A DNA stretch of 64,000 nt from Bacillota bacterium (GCA_023391695.1 JAEWAK010000074.1:1-64000), one strand, 5' to 3'. Positions 17,367 to 25,658 are shown, counted from the stretch's first letter. The notes: generated by a model from the sequence alone, not told the origin. Numbers and translations: made by a program.

Positions 17367-17397
17367 CCAAATGTTAGATGTTTCGTCTAACATTTGG
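17367..17397. terminator. Strong hairpin at the edge of the transferred cassette
   Basis: CCAAATGTTAGA pairs perfectly with TCTAACATTTGG around a 7-base loop. It separates the polymerase region from the KTR/ABC cassette. The 17130-17366 stretch before it is A/T-rich and shows no gene. Confidence 0.65.
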
Positions 17398-17447
17398 GGT
17401 GCATTTCATTTGCTGTTTTGATGCCTTTGTTTTTCCCCGTATGAAAA

Positions 17448-17485
17448 GAGCCGACAACTGTGATTTCACTCACGGTTATCGGCTC
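17448..17485 (-). terminator. Terminator of the KTR gene
   Basis: On the minus strand GAGCCGATAACCGTGA pairs with TCACAGTTGTCGGCTC and is followed by TTTTC. It overlaps the last codons of the KTR gene. Confidence 0.75.
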
Positions 17486-17664
17486 TGCGTCTTAGCGTCT
17501 GGCTCTTTGATAACTGTTATATTCCGTTGTTTTACATTGATTATCATTTCCTGCTTACACTTGGGACAAAATAGCGGGAAGTTTTCAAGCACCGTATCAT
17601 CACGTATCTTGACCCGTGTTTTGTTGCCGCAGACCGGGCATAATATCCACTCGTCTTTACACAC
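17476..17664 (-). CDS. Cysteine-rich KTR protein
   Basis: A 62-residue protein with two CxxC knuckles (Cys9-Cys12 and Cys33-Cys36), an NKTRVKIR stretch between them and the conserved tail VIKEPDAKTQSR. It belongs to the cysteine-rich KTR family of small, probably zinc-binding proteins that are frequent cargo on Firmicutes integrative elements. Function is unknown. Its presence, with the GC-richer neighbours, supports horizontal origin of the 17.4-20.7 kb block. Confidence 0.85.
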   Translation of the reverse strand: MCKDEWILCPVCGNKTRVKIRDDTVLENFPLFCPKCKQEMIINVKQRNITVIKEPDAKTQSR

Positions 17665-17722
17665 TCTACCATCCCTTTACTTGATGTTTTGTTGACCACT
17701 ATCATTTTAATGCAGTAAAACA

Positions 17723-18493
17723 TTAAACTGCTTTCCGTTTGTATACGCGCATCGCAAATAAATATGCGACGATCAGTATCCCTAAACACCACACGAGCGC
17801 AGCCCAAATATCATTTCTGACAGGTTGCCGCGACAAGAGCGCGCGGATAGCTTCCACTACCTGCGTCACTGGCTGGTTTTCTGCAAAAGCTCGGACGGCC
17901 GGCGGCATCGATTCGGTGGGCACAAATGCCGAACTGATAAAGGGAAGAAAGATAAGCGGATACGAAAAGCCGCTCGCACCATCCACCGAACTTGCGGACA
18001 GCCCGGCAATTACCGCAATCCAAGTCAGAGCCAGCGTAAACAGTACAAGGATACCGGCTATGGCAAGCCATGAGAGTACTCCCGCCGATGGGCGGAAGCC
18101 CATAACGAGCGCCACAAGAATGATGACGGTAAGCGAAATGGAGTTGGATACCAGCGAGGTCAGTACGTGTCCCCACAGCACAGTTGAACGTTCAATCGGC
18201 ATGGAGTGGAATCGTTCAAATATTCCCCGTTGCATATCCATAAACAGTCTGAAAGAGGTATAAGATGTTGCGGTTGCAATTGCAACCAGCAGGATGCCGG
18301 GCAGCAAATAATTCACATAGTTATCCGTTCCGGTTTGAATGGCTCCGCCGAGCACATAGACGAACAGCAGCATAAACGCGATGGGCATAAAGGTGACCGT
18401 GATGATGGTATCCATGCTGCGGAAAATATGGCGCATGGAACGTCCAAGCATAACGCCAATATCACTGAAAAAGTGTTTCTCTACGGTTTCCAT
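17723..18493 (-). CDS. ABC-2 type exporter permease (DrrB-like)
   Basis: The 256-residue membrane protein has six hydrophobic segments and the ABC-2 core PLIFLPFISSAFVPTESMP followed by AFAENQPVTQVVEAIRALL, typical of daunorubicin-resistance (DrrB) permeases. It abuts the ATPase gene, with the stop and start adjacent. Substrate is unknown; antibiotic or metabolite efflux is the family expectation. Base composition is visibly GC-richer than the flanking housekeeping genes. Confidence 0.87.
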   Translation of the reverse strand: METVEKHFFSDIGVMLGRSMRHIFRSMDTIITVTFMPIAFMLLFVYVLGGAIQTGTDNYVNYLLPGILLVAIATATSYTSFRLFMDMQRGIFERFHSMPIERSTVLWGHVLTSLVSNSISLTVIILVALVMGFRPSAGVLSWLAIAGILVLFTLALTWIAVIAGLSASSVDGASGFSYPLIFLPFISSAFVPTESMPPAVRAFAENQPVTQVVEAIRALLSRQPVRNDIWAALVWCLGILIVAYLFAMRVYKRKAV

Positions 18494-19252
18494 TTACTTT
18501 TCCTCCTTCTTGCCGATGATTGCGAGGAATATCTCCTCTAATGTCGGCTGTTTTTCAACGTACTCCACTTTTGCGGGCGGGAACAGTTTTTTCAGTTCCT
18601 CAAGGGTGCCATTCGCGATAATTTTCCCTTCATGCAGTATGGCGATTCCATCCGCAAGCTGCTCGGCTTCCTCCAAATATTGGGTGGTCAGGAACACCGT
18701 TGTGCCATTATCAGCAAGCTCTTTGACAGTTTTCCAAACCTCGATGCGTCCTTCCGGGTCAAGCCCTGTGGTTGGCTCGTCGAGGAAAATAAGCTGCGGC
18801 TTTCCTACAAGGCTCATAGCAATGTCGAGTCTGCGGCGCATACCGCCCGAATAGGTAGAAACCCTGCGGTCGGCGGCCTCAGTCAAGCTGAAGCGTTTCA
18901 GTAAATGGTCAGCCACTTGACGCGGATTGGCAAGGTGCCGCAGTTTGGCGATCATGATGAGATTTTCCCGTCCTGTCAAAATCCCGTCCACGGCGGCAAA
19001 CTGCCCGGTCAGGCTGATGGACTGGCGTACATAATCGGGCTTTGCCGCAACATCGAAGCCGTTTACGGCGGCAGTTCCGCCGTCCTGTTTCAGCAGTGTG
19101 GTGAGGATTCTGACAATCGTTGTCTTACCCGCTCCATTAGAGCCGAGCAATGCGAAAATACTGCCTTTTTCCACCTCAAAATCAACGCCCTTTAAAACAT
19201 GAAGTTTCTTGTAGGACTTTTGCAGCCCTTTCACTTGAATTGCTTTTTCCAT
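18494..19252 (-). CDS. ABC exporter ATPase (DrrA-like)
   Basis: Walker A GSNGAGKTT, Q-loop SLTGQFAAVDGILTG, signature YSGGMRRRLDIAMSL and Walker B LIFLDEPTTGLDPEGR are intact, with a switch region FLTTQYLEEAEQLAD. The Q-loop and the GLDPEGR extension are typical of the DrrA drug-resistance group. It should form a half-transporter pair with the adjacent permease. It follows two DUF1048 genes and a PadR regulator in one operon. Confidence 0.92.
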   Translation of the reverse strand: MEKAIQVKGLQKSYKKLHVLKGVDFEVEKGSIFALLGSNGAGKTTIVRILTTLLKQDGGTAAVNGFDVAAKPDYVRQSISLTGQFAAVDGILTGRENLIMIAKLRHLANPRQVADHLLKRFSLTEAADRRVSTYSGGMRRRLDIAMSLVGKPQLIFLDEPTTGLDPEGRIEVWKTVKELADNGTTVFLTTQYLEEAEQLADGIAILHEGKIIANGTLEELKKLFPPAKVEYVEKQPTLEEIFLAIIGKKEEK

Positions 19253-19268
19253 TCCGATCTCCCCCCTT

Positions 19269-19619
19269 CTACTTTGTTTTATCCGTAACCTTTTTCATAG
19301 CCTTGTTAACTTCTTGGCCAACAGATTCTTGATAGATGTCAGCGTAAGTTTTTGAATCTTTGATTAGGTCGTCGCAGAAAGCCGCTACGTCACTGCCCGT
19401 CACTTCAAGCACGCCTTTTCCCAAGGCCGCGCCCTCTTCAAAAAGATCGATAATCCCCGAGAGCAAACCCGTCCCGTCAGTTAGCTCTACAGGACCGACC
19501 TTAAAGAGATATTTTTGAATCTCTTTATAAACAATCTGATAATCTTGCGGGAGCGCTTTGACACGTGCTATGTGCACCCGCCACTCTTTTTTTCCTTCGA
19601 TGATATCTTGTATGCTCAT
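19269..19619 (-). CDS. DUF1048 protein (first-listed copy)
   Basis: A 116-residue all-helical protein of the DUF1048 family (LPQDYQIVYKEIQKYLFKVG, then GLLSGIIDLFEEGAALGKGV). A divergent paralogue is encoded 10 bp away on the same strand. DUF1048 proteins co-occur with PadR regulators and DrrAB-type exporters; their role is not known. Confidence 0.85.
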   Translation of the reverse strand: MSIQDIIEGKKEWRVHIARVKALPQDYQIVYKEIQKYLFKVGPVELTDGTGLLSGIIDLFEEGAALGKGVLEVTGSDVAAFCDDLIKDSKTYADIYQESVGQEVNKAMKKVTDKTK

Positions 19620-19628
19620 TTTATCCTC

Positions 19629-19976
19629 CTATTTACTTAATTTTTTAGCAATATTATTATTAAGTTGCTCACGCCACTTATCGCGAAAAGACTTTGCCCC
19701 TTCTTCGCCGGCCAGAGCTGAACAGAAGCCTTTGATATCGCCACCCAAGACTTCCCCGACACTCTGACCGTCCGCCGCTGCTTCTTCGAGCAGACCAAGC
19801 ACACCGTCAAGGATTGGCATGAGGTTGCGGCCGGTGAAATCTGAGTGCGACCAAAGATTGGCATTAATTTTTTCCCATGCCGCCTGATAATCAGCCGGCA
19901 GCTTTTTGGCTCGCGATTCAAATGCTTTCATTTCTTTAGTCATATCGCTGCCTGTGATTTTTTCCCAAAAATTCAT
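19629..19976 (-). CDS. DUF1048 protein (second copy)
   Basis: A paralogue of the neighbouring DUF1048 gene sharing the LPADYQAAWEKINANLW and LLEEAAADGQSVGEVLG positions. Its start overlaps the 3' end of the PadR gene by 41 bp in another frame, so translation is probably coupled. It may also be regulated together with the exporter by PadR. Confidence 0.85.
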   Translation of the reverse strand: MNFWEKITGSDMTKEMKAFESRAKKLPADYQAAWEKINANLWSHSDFTGRNLMPILDGVLGLLEEAAADGQSVGEVLGGDIKGFCSALAGEEGAKSFRDKWREQLNNNIAKKLSK

Positions 19977-20307
19977 TGTTTTCCTCCTTTAACTCAATAA
20001 TTTTTGATGATACGAAGTTCCATCTTTCCCAGAACTTCCGCAGCTCTTCGCGCCCCGCGTCGTTGAGCACGAAAAACTTTCGCGGCGGCCCCATGTCGGA
20101 GGACTTTTTGGTGACCTCTACCAGCTTACTTCTTTCAAGCCGGATTAGAATGGTGTACACCGTTCCATCCACAACATCTGTGAAACCGAGGGCGTTCAGC
20201 CGCCGCGTGATTTCGTAGCCGTAGGTTTCTTTGCGGCTTATAATTTCAAGGACGCAGCCCTCAAGCACGCCTTTGAGCATTTCCGTTAGGTTTTCCAGTA
20301 CAATCAC
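19936..20307 (-). CDS. PadR-family transcriptional regulator
   Basis: The winged helix PadR domain is clear (EGCVLEIISRKETYGYEI, TDVVDGTVYTILIRLERSKL), followed by a C-terminal helix. As first gene of the operon it is expected to repress its own promoter and the exporter until an inducer binds. The start shown is a GTG with GAGGA almost abutting it; an internal ATG nine residues in is possible. A good sigma-A promoter lies just upstream. Confidence 0.88.
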   Translation of the reverse strand: MIVLENLTEMLKGVLEGCVLEIISRKETYGYEITRRLNALGFTDVVDGTVYTILIRLERSKLVEVTKKSSDMGPPRKFFVLNDAGREELRKFWERWNFVSSKIIELKEENNEFLGKNHRQRYD

Positions 20308-20356
20308 TCCTCACTATTCTGTATGGCTGATATTCAGTATTACTTACTACCGCTAT

Positions 20357-20385
20357 ATAGTAACACTTAATAGTTGGTTTGTCAA
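20357..20385 (-). promoter_or_regulatory. PadR operon promoter
   Basis: TTGACA (20380-20385) and TACTAT (20357-20362) with a 17-bp spacer. The spacer and downstream A/T-rich dyads (ACTATTAAGTG, CTATATAG) are plausible PadR contact sites. Confidence 0.65.
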
Positions 20386-20409
20386 TAGCGGTTGTTCCGA
20401 TATTTGATT

Positions 20410-20436
20410 CTAACTAAAAAACAAGATGCTATCCAT
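20410..20436 (-). CDS. Eight-residue leader-like ORF MDSILFFS
   Basis: A strong AAGGAGG site stands correctly spaced before an ATG whose frame stops after eight residues, just upstream of the PadR promoter. It is preceded by its own promoter and a structured leader. It is either a leader peptide or the truncated 5' end of a lost resistance gene. Confidence 0.4.
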   Translation of the reverse strand: MDSILFFS

Positions 20437-20483
20437 TTGGGTATCCTCCTTTTTTGAATAACGAATTTATATTGTGAAACTCA

Positions 20484-20562
20484 GCCGGTGGCTTGCTCTG
20501 ACCCTATAAGTGTCTTTTACCGGCATGAGTCTAAAGACTCATTGGTTGGCGGACCTACACTT
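20484..20562 (-). ncRNA. Structured leader RNA candidate
   Basis: On the minus strand, ATGAGTC/GACTCAT forms a local hairpin (20525-20542), GCCGGT pairs with ACCGGC (20519-20524 with 20484-20489), and AAGTGT could pair with ACACTT (20557-20562 with 20508-20513). The last two interleave as a pseudoknot. AAGTGT lies at the predicted start site, so that pairing may not exist in the transcript. Confidence 0.35.
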
Positions 20563-20591
20563 AGTATAGCACTGGAGTTTTTTTACTTGAA
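20563..20591 (-). promoter_or_regulatory. Promoter of the structured leader
   Basis: TTCAAG (20586-20591) and TATACT (20563-20568), 17-bp spacer. Confidence 0.5.
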
Positions 20592-20650
20592 GCTAAAGCA
20601 AATGGGTTCCACCTGCATAACAGACGGTTTTCTTGTATGTGATACAAAAA

Positions 20651-20685
20651 GAGCTATGTTTTTCATTTGTAGAAAAACATAGCTC
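20651..20685. terminator. Hairpin terminator
   Basis: GAGCTATGTTTTT pairs with AAAAACATAGCTC. It closes the transferred cassette on its right side. From here to 21076 I see no gene. Confidence 0.65.
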
Positions 20686-20691
20686 GTATTT

Positions 20692-21076
20692 TTATTAGCA
20701 CTAGAAAATTGCCTCAGTTTTAATTTATTTTATGAATTCAAAATCATCAGAAAGTGCTGTTCCAATGCTTTTTGATTTTCAGGTTAAAAATGTAATTTGG
20801 GTGTTCACATCTCCACTAATATCCGTTAATCTATGAAAACGGCCTAAAAACAGGCTAAAATTTGCACATTTTGGGCTCAATTTCGGCTCATTTTTTGTCC
20901 TCAAACCGTAATACTTTGTCAAGTCTCCTTATTTTTGTTCCAGCCACAATTCATCATCATTAGTATCGTTTCAACGTGCCTTGAGGAGAAAAAAATGCCG
21001 ATTGGATCGGTGGGGCATTAGCGTTGGAAATATAAATATCTGCCGTTTATTGCCTTTTAAACTTCTAAAAGTTTCA
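20692..21076. other. Intergenic stretch without recognisable gene
   Basis: A/T-rich sequence between the cassette terminator and the nitroreductase. Short open frames lack ribosome binding sites and family resemblance. Confidence 0.4.
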
Positions 21077-21616
21077 TCACCATTTTTCGTATCTTACCAT
21101 TTCCTCCATCGCTTTTCTCGGTCGCTGTTTTGGTGCCTCATCACCGTATCCCAAGGTAATGATTCCGCACACATATTTATCATCCGGAATGTTCAGGATA
21201 GGTCTGACAGCATCTTGCTCAAACCAGGCTGTCCAACAGGTCGCCAACCCCAGATGCTCCGCTTCAAGCAATATATGTTCCATTGCAATTGCTGTGTCTC
21301 GAATAATTTGCTTCAGTCCCGGTTCAGAACTGTTCTCCTCCAGCCTGACATCAGTACCCCTAGGTATACGGCATCGAATATCTGCTACACACACAATAAA
21401 TATCGGAGCTGTCATCATCCATTTTTGATGATGATCGGCAATTGAAAGTTTTTCTTTCGTATCTTCCGATTCAATAATAATGAACGTCCAAGGCTGCGTA
21501 TTGCTTCCAGAAGGTGCTAATCTGGCGCTTTCTAATATTTGAACAAGCTTCTCTTTTTCAACTTTTTTATTTAGATATTTACGGATGCTTCTTCTGTTTT
21601 CTATTTGTTTTAGCAT
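21077..21616 (-). CDS. Nitroreductase family protein
   Basis: The 179-residue flavoenzyme carries the family FMN-binding start RRSIRKY, APSGSNTQPWTFIII, AMEHILLEAEHLGLATCW and a C-terminal IITLGYGDEAPKQRPRK. The ATG at 21616 is preferred because AGGAG is 7 bp upstream; the longer frame adds a non-family N-terminus. It reduces nitro compounds, quinones or similar acceptors with NAD(P)H. It is monocistronic here. Confidence 0.9.
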   Translation of the reverse strand: MLKQIENRRSIRKYLNKKVEKEKLVQILESARLAPSGSNTQPWTFIIIESEDTKEKLSIADHHQKWMMTAPIFIVCVADIRCRIPRGTDVRLEENSSEPGLKQIIRDTAIAMEHILLEAEHLGLATCWTAWFEQDAVRPILNIPDDKYVCGIITLGYGDEAPKQRPRKAMEEMVRYEKW

Positions 21617-21932
21617 TGTAATCTCCTTTACTAACAACTCACATTTTGAATGTTGAGTGAACTGTAATACCATCAGGGCCTTTCAATAAGACGGTAAATT
21701 TCGCAATATACCGTCCCCGGAAACCATATGTACTGTTTTTATACATGCTTATACTAATTACTATATATAGTCTATATCTTACATTTTCAATGAAGTATTC
21801 AGATAATTATTGCATCATCAATTATCGCTTTAAGAGTTGGTTGACTGCTTGATGATTACCTACAATATAAACATAATGGGAAGTTGAAATGTCCTACAAA
21901 TTTGAATTTGGCAAACAAAATAACATTTATTC
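21617..21932. other. Intergenic stretch without recognisable gene
   Basis: A/T-rich; no start with a ribosome binding site, no terminator-grade hairpin noticed. Confidence 0.35.
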
Positions 21933-22385
21933 CTAATGACACATAATCAAGCATGCTCCAGTATATTTGTCTATAAAGGAAATGTCGTTTATACACAATT
22001 CACAGATTCGCGTTTTCCTGATCTCTGGATTAAAATGATCCTCTGCATAAGCGTCAATCGAATCTTCAATTTCTTTTAAAGCCTTAGTAGGAATATTCGA
22101 GATTTTTGGCATTGAAAGATAGTGCTTTGTAAAATCCCCTCCCAACCAAATACTCCACAGCTCAACTTCACTGCCTGCTTCGGTGTTTTCAGTTAAGTAC
22201 TTTTTTAATTCCAATAACGCCAACTCGTTTACGGAAATGTCCATTGTATAGTAATAAGCTTTTATTAAAAACCGATCAATCTCCGGGCATTCCTGGTAAT
22301 AGTAACTTTTTTCAACGGAAAACCCTTCGAAGCTATGAAACTCAGGCATTTTTGTATCTGAAGATAATATAAGCACTCGGCTCAT
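21933..22385 (-). CDS. Hypothetical protein, 150 aa
   Basis: I do not recognise this family. The protein is soluble and acidic, with an Asn-Glu-rich helical middle (ISVNELALLELKKYL) and a C-terminal half containing CELCINDISF and GACLIMCH, so four cysteines in the last 30 residues. A GGAGGG site precedes the ATG. It follows an orphan open frame, suggesting the locus has lost an upstream partner. A polymorphic-toxin immunity protein is one possible role, unsupported by motif. Confidence 0.55.
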   Translation of the reverse strand: MSRVLILSSDTKMPEFHSFEGFSVEKSYYYQECPEIDRFLIKAYYYTMDISVNELALLELKKYLTENTEAGSEVELWSIWLGGDFTKHYLSMPKISNIPTKALKEIEDSIDAYAEDHFNPEIRKTRICELCINDISFIDKYTGACLIMCH

Positions 22386-22398
22386 TCAAACCCTCCAA

Positions 22399-22535
22399 TC
22401 AAGATATATCCACAAACTCAAGTGTTGTTCCTTCCTGTAAATACCAAGCTGCTTGATGATTCGTGTCAACTTCATCAACAATTTTTGCCCCTAACAACTC
22501 ACTGACGGAAGTTTCAAGTATTTCTTTAAAATCCG
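22399..22535 (-). other. Orphan 3' coding fragment without start
   Basis: An open frame of about 45 codons (DFKEILETSVSELLGAKIVD, then TNHQAAWYLQEGTTLEFVDIS) ends 14 bp before the hypothetical gene and overlaps the lipase stop in another frame. It has protein-like composition but no start codon. It looks like the end of a deleted gene. Confidence 0.35.
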
Positions 22536-23848
22536 CGTTCTTTTAACCCCTTGACCAAATTAACATAAAACTCTCTCACATCAAATCCTTCAATGTTTTC
22601 TCGGTTTAAGTCTATCAAATCCCCATGAGAAATTCCTCGGCTGCCCTTGGCGGTTAAAATTATTCTATTCTTGCCCCATCCGAAAGAACTGACAGATACC
22701 AAGCCGTCATTTTCACCGTCAAAATATTTTACAAGCGGATAAGAGAAATTAAGGGGAAATCTTCCGCCGGACGCGACATTCAGTTTCGATCCGACACTCT
22801 GATAGAAAACGCCGGGGATGTCCAACACTGTATCGTTGAGTTGCTTGCAGGAAGAAGCGGTTAAATCATTCACTGCAGCTAAAAAATCAGGGTTACTGTC
22901 GCCGAATTTTTTGAGCGCGGAATTATATTTTTGTGCTATAAAATTTCGGGTACTCCCTGGAACCTTTGATAGCAGATAATCTGCAAACTGGCACCCATAA
23001 TGAGGCGTGTTGACCGTTGTGAGAGAAGCAATACAATCTTCTATACCGAGCTGGCTGACTGCATATCTGCTGTCTAATCCACCCTTTGAATGTGCTATAA
23101 TATTCAACTTGCCACAGCCGGTTTCTTCAACAATCTGACGAATTCTTTCAGCCAGTTCTTTTCCGCTGTCTATAACCGAGGCGGCGGACTGGTGATTCCC
23201 ATAAAAAATCACTGCACCATTCATTTTAAGTTCTTTAGGGATTCTCCCCCAATAATTGAGGTACTTATAATCACGGAAGAAAACACCGTGCACGAAAAGA
23301 ATGGGATATTTCGTACGGCAGTTTTGACTGTTTGCGCGGTTTTTGTTTACTGTTATTTTTTCACTTTCAAAATCGGTTTCCCTCGAGGCAACACGGATAA
23401 TCTTCATTAAAACAAATAGATTCACCACGGGAAGCCAGCCGCAGATAATTCCTATGAAACGCCATTTTATACCTAACTGCATGGAAGTACAATACACCCG
23501 AATGATTCCGTTCCAAAAAACGATTGCTTCAACGATAATCACAGCTAAAAGTTGGATCGATATTAAGCCAAAATCAGGAAACGTCCGATAAGCAGTGACA
23601 ATGAAATATGTTGCTGACAAAAAAGACGAGATGAGGAAAATAATCAGTAATTCACATCCGTCACCGCATATCCTCAACCTCATTGCCGGGCATTTCCTGT
23701 TATGAAATGCCGGAAATATATTGATTAAGACAAAGCAGACCGTCAGTACTGCTACAAAATACCAATACTCTTTTATTATGTATAAACTATATATATTCGC
23801 AGTTAAAAAAACAATAACAGAATAAATTATTCTGGTTAATATTCTCAT
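22526..23848 (-). CDS. Membrane-anchored alpha/beta-hydrolase (lipase-like)
   Basis: The 440-residue protein starts with four or five hydrophobic segments (about 1-150). A lipase-type alpha/beta-hydrolase domain follows. Visible are the oxyanion-hole HG in YPILFVHGVF (187-188), the nucleophile Ser254 in AHSKGG, and candidate acid and base in DGENDGLV and SHGDLIDL. The domain likely faces outward and hydrolyses lipid or ester substrates. The combination of a multi-helix N-terminal region with a triacylglycerol-lipase-like domain is less common than secreted forms. Confidence 0.8.
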   Translation of the reverse strand: MRILTRIIYSVIVFLTANIYSLYIIKEYWYFVAVLTVCFVLINIFPAFHNRKCPAMRLRICGDGCELLIIFLISSFLSATYFIVTAYRTFPDFGLISIQLLAVIIVEAIVFWNGIIRVYCTSMQLGIKWRFIGIICGWLPVVNLFVLMKIIRVASRETDFESEKITVNKNRANSQNCRTKYPILFVHGVFFRDYKYLNYWGRIPKELKMNGAVIFYGNHQSAASVIDSGKELAERIRQIVEETGCGKLNIIAHSKGGLDSRYAVSQLGIEDCIASLTTVNTPHYGCQFADYLLSKVPGSTRNFIAQKYNSALKKFGDSNPDFLAAVNDLTASSCKQLNDTVLDIPGVFYQSVGSKLNVASGGRFPLNFSYPLVKYFDGENDGLVSVSSFGWGKNRIILTAKGSRGISHGDLIDLNRENIEGFDVREFYVNLVKGLKERGF

Positions 23849-23962
23849 ATGTATTCCACCTCGACTAGTTAAATAAATCTGTTGGTTGATGAATTTGAAA
23901 CAAAGTCGTATAATTCATTATACAACACGTTATCTTATAGTCAAGATGTGAGGAGGATAAAA

Positions 23963-24388
23963 ATGAAAATAGCCGTCAGGTATCAGTCCATAGGAGACAA
24001 TACGAAATCGGCAGCGGAAGCTATCGCAGGTAAAGTAGGTGTCAAAGCAGAGCCGATTACTGTACCGCTTAATGAGCCGGTTGATGTTTTGTTTATCGGC
24101 GGCGGCGTTTATGCGCATGGTTTAGACGATTCCCTAAAAAGTTTTTTGGAAAATTTAGATGCGGCAACAGTCAAAGTTGTGGCTGCTTTTTCCACTGCCG
24201 GAGCTATGGATGGAGCAATAAAAATAACTTCTATCCTTAAGGAGAAAGGGATACCTGTGCATGGCAAAACCCTGCCTATGAAACTCGGTGTGCGCAATCA
24301 TGGTTATTTTGTCCATAAAGGTTTTATCGAATTGACTAACAAGCAGCTTACCGCTGTTAATGACTTCGTAAAAAAGGTGATTGGATAA
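23963..24388 (+). CDS. Flavodoxin-like protein
   Basis: About 141 residues with a flavodoxin fold. The N-terminal strand IAVRYQSIGDNTKSAAEAI corresponds to the FMN phosphate loop, and DVLFIGGGVYAHG and VVAAFSTAG form the later strands. The ATG at 23963 follows GGAGG; the earlier in-frame TTG adds an unlikely N-terminus. It probably carries electrons or acts as an FMN-dependent reductase. Divergently placed to the lipase gene. Confidence 0.8.
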   Translation: MKIAVRYQSIGDNTKSAAEAIAGKVGVKAEPITVPLNEPVDVLFIGGGVYAHGLDDSLKSFLENLDAATVKVVAAFSTAGAMDGAIKITSILKEKGIPVHGKTLPMKLGVRNHGYFVHKGFIELTNKQLTAVNDFVKKVIG

Positions 24389-24621
24389 CGGTTTTGCATA
24401 GCAGCAAGAATTTCATATCGCTATAGGGTCCCGGCAAATCAACCGTGTCCCTATTTTTTTGAAAAAAATCCATAAACAGCTTGACAATATTCATCTGAAA
24501 CAGAACCTTTGTGGCTGAAAGCAATATACTTTCCGCAATTCACGAAGCGTTGCAGAAAGTAACACTGCGCTTTATCTATGGAATAAATAAACTTCACCGA
24601 ACCAAAGTTCTTACGGATTTT

Positions 24622-24654
24622 TACCAACTTTCGTACCAACTTTTTACCAACTTT
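24622..24654 (+). repeat. Three tandem TACCAACTTT direct repeats
   Basis: TACCAACTTT occurs at 24622, 24634 and 24645. More copies lie at 24891 and 30357, with an inverted copy at 24956-24965. The clustering at both ends of the island suggests recombinase arm-binding sites or element termini. Confidence 0.6.
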
Positions 24655-24831
24655 GCCCCGAAAACCTGCGGTATTTTACGATGCCCATTAAACGCAAGAA
24701 AATCGCCGGAAACACTGGGTTTCCGGCGGTTTAGCACTCTTTTAAAATATTAAGTTAGATTCCCATCTGCTTTGCAAGCTTCTTACGACGAAGTTGCACT
24801 CCAGTTTTTCTTAGTTTCCCATCTGCTTTGC
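24645..24831 (-). repeat. Island boundary, tsf-tail repeat copies B1 and B2
   Basis: This segment parallels 30357-30497. TACCAACTTTG is followed by a diverged CCCGAAAACCTGCGGTATTTTA stretch, a terminator hairpin (CGCCGGAAAC/GTTTCCGGCG near 24704-24728) and the core ttcccatctgctttgc at 24760-24775. A second core copy lies at 24816-24831. On the minus strand the cores read LAKQMGI-stop and FAKQMGN-stop, echoing the C-terminus of EF-Ts. It is interpreted as the displaced attachment site of an element inserted at the 3' end of tsf. Confidence 0.6.
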
Positions 24832-25561
24832 GAACTTTGGAACAAGAATACCGTATTTATGCGATTTATAGCCTTTGTCATTCTTTACTTTACCAACTTT
24901 GGAATTGGTAAATTTAATTTCTCATTTTAATTTTTACTTAGAATTGAAATTTTTCAAAGTTGGTAAAGCATTTTTACAATTGGTAAAATATAAATATTAT
25001 TATTTTTCAGTAAGATTGTACTTTACACCCTAATTCCATGCATCAATACTAGCCATTTCTCGCCTATAGTTAACTTACGTATTTAACTGAACACATCTCT
25101 TCAAACTTGTGCCTCTTTGTATTACACCACGATTATGCAATTATTATGTCATCATCATCAGTCTCAAAGGTTTGATAAGCACTTGGCTTTCTCTTCATAT
25201 AATAAACATAGTACTAAACTGCAAGCGCAGTGGTTCACAATCTTTAAGTTTAACTTGTTCCATCTTTTAATTTATGTTATAGTTTTCTTGAGCAAGAATG
25301 AAACGGAATTCTGCTAGGGGGTGCAATTTTGAACCGCAACTTAACCTTGACGCTGACCTTGGTGTCTTGAATTACATATATTAAGCAAATAATCTACTCT
25401 GTAGATTTTATTTTTGTACTTATTGTAATCAAATCGTTGTCACTTTTTAATATTTTTATCGATCATTATATCAAATTCTTTGTATGTTATTTATAACAAA
25501 ACTAAAAGAAAAAATTACTATCCCCATAACTTATTGGCGACCGCAGTTTCGTACTATACAA
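24832..25561. other. A/T-rich island edge without recognisable gene
   Basis: Contains further TACCAACTTT-type repeats (24891, inverted 24956) and GGTAAA-rich sequence. No integrase gene and no convincing CDS were found. Confidence 0.4.
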
Positions 25562-25650
25562 TTATCCAAAGTAATGCACCAGTTACTGTTTTAAATATTA
25601 ACAGATATCTCACGATAGATATCTGTTTTTTGGTGCATTACTTCGGATAA
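25562..25650. repeat. 89-bp MITE-like inverted repeat with internal hairpin
   Basis: The ends TTATCCAAAGTAATGCACCA (25562-25581) and its complement at 25631-25650 match at 19 of 20 positions. Inside lies a second stem, ACAGATATCT with AGATATCTGT, followed by a T-run. The nested palindrome could be a miniature transposable element or a stable transcribed hairpin. Confidence 0.6.
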
Positions 25651-25658
25651 CTATCTAT

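Noticed and set aside
17378..17695. Plus-strand 105-codon frame over the KTR gene
   Set aside because: The KTR protein on the minus strand has clear zinc-knuckle motifs and a terminator; the overlapping frame has neither.
20488..20682. Plus-strand 64-codon frame through the structured leader
   Set aside because: It runs through hairpins and a terminator, with no ribosome binding site.
24451..24639. Minus-strand 62-codon frame at the left edge of the island, considered as an integrase remnant
   Set aside because: No tyrosine recombinase motif (R...HxxR...Y) and the start lies in the direct repeats.
24511..24753. Open frame across the tsf-tail repeat and TACCAACTTT repeats on the + strand
   Set aside because: It crosses a terminator hairpin and direct repeats, lacks a ribosome binding site and has no family resemblance.
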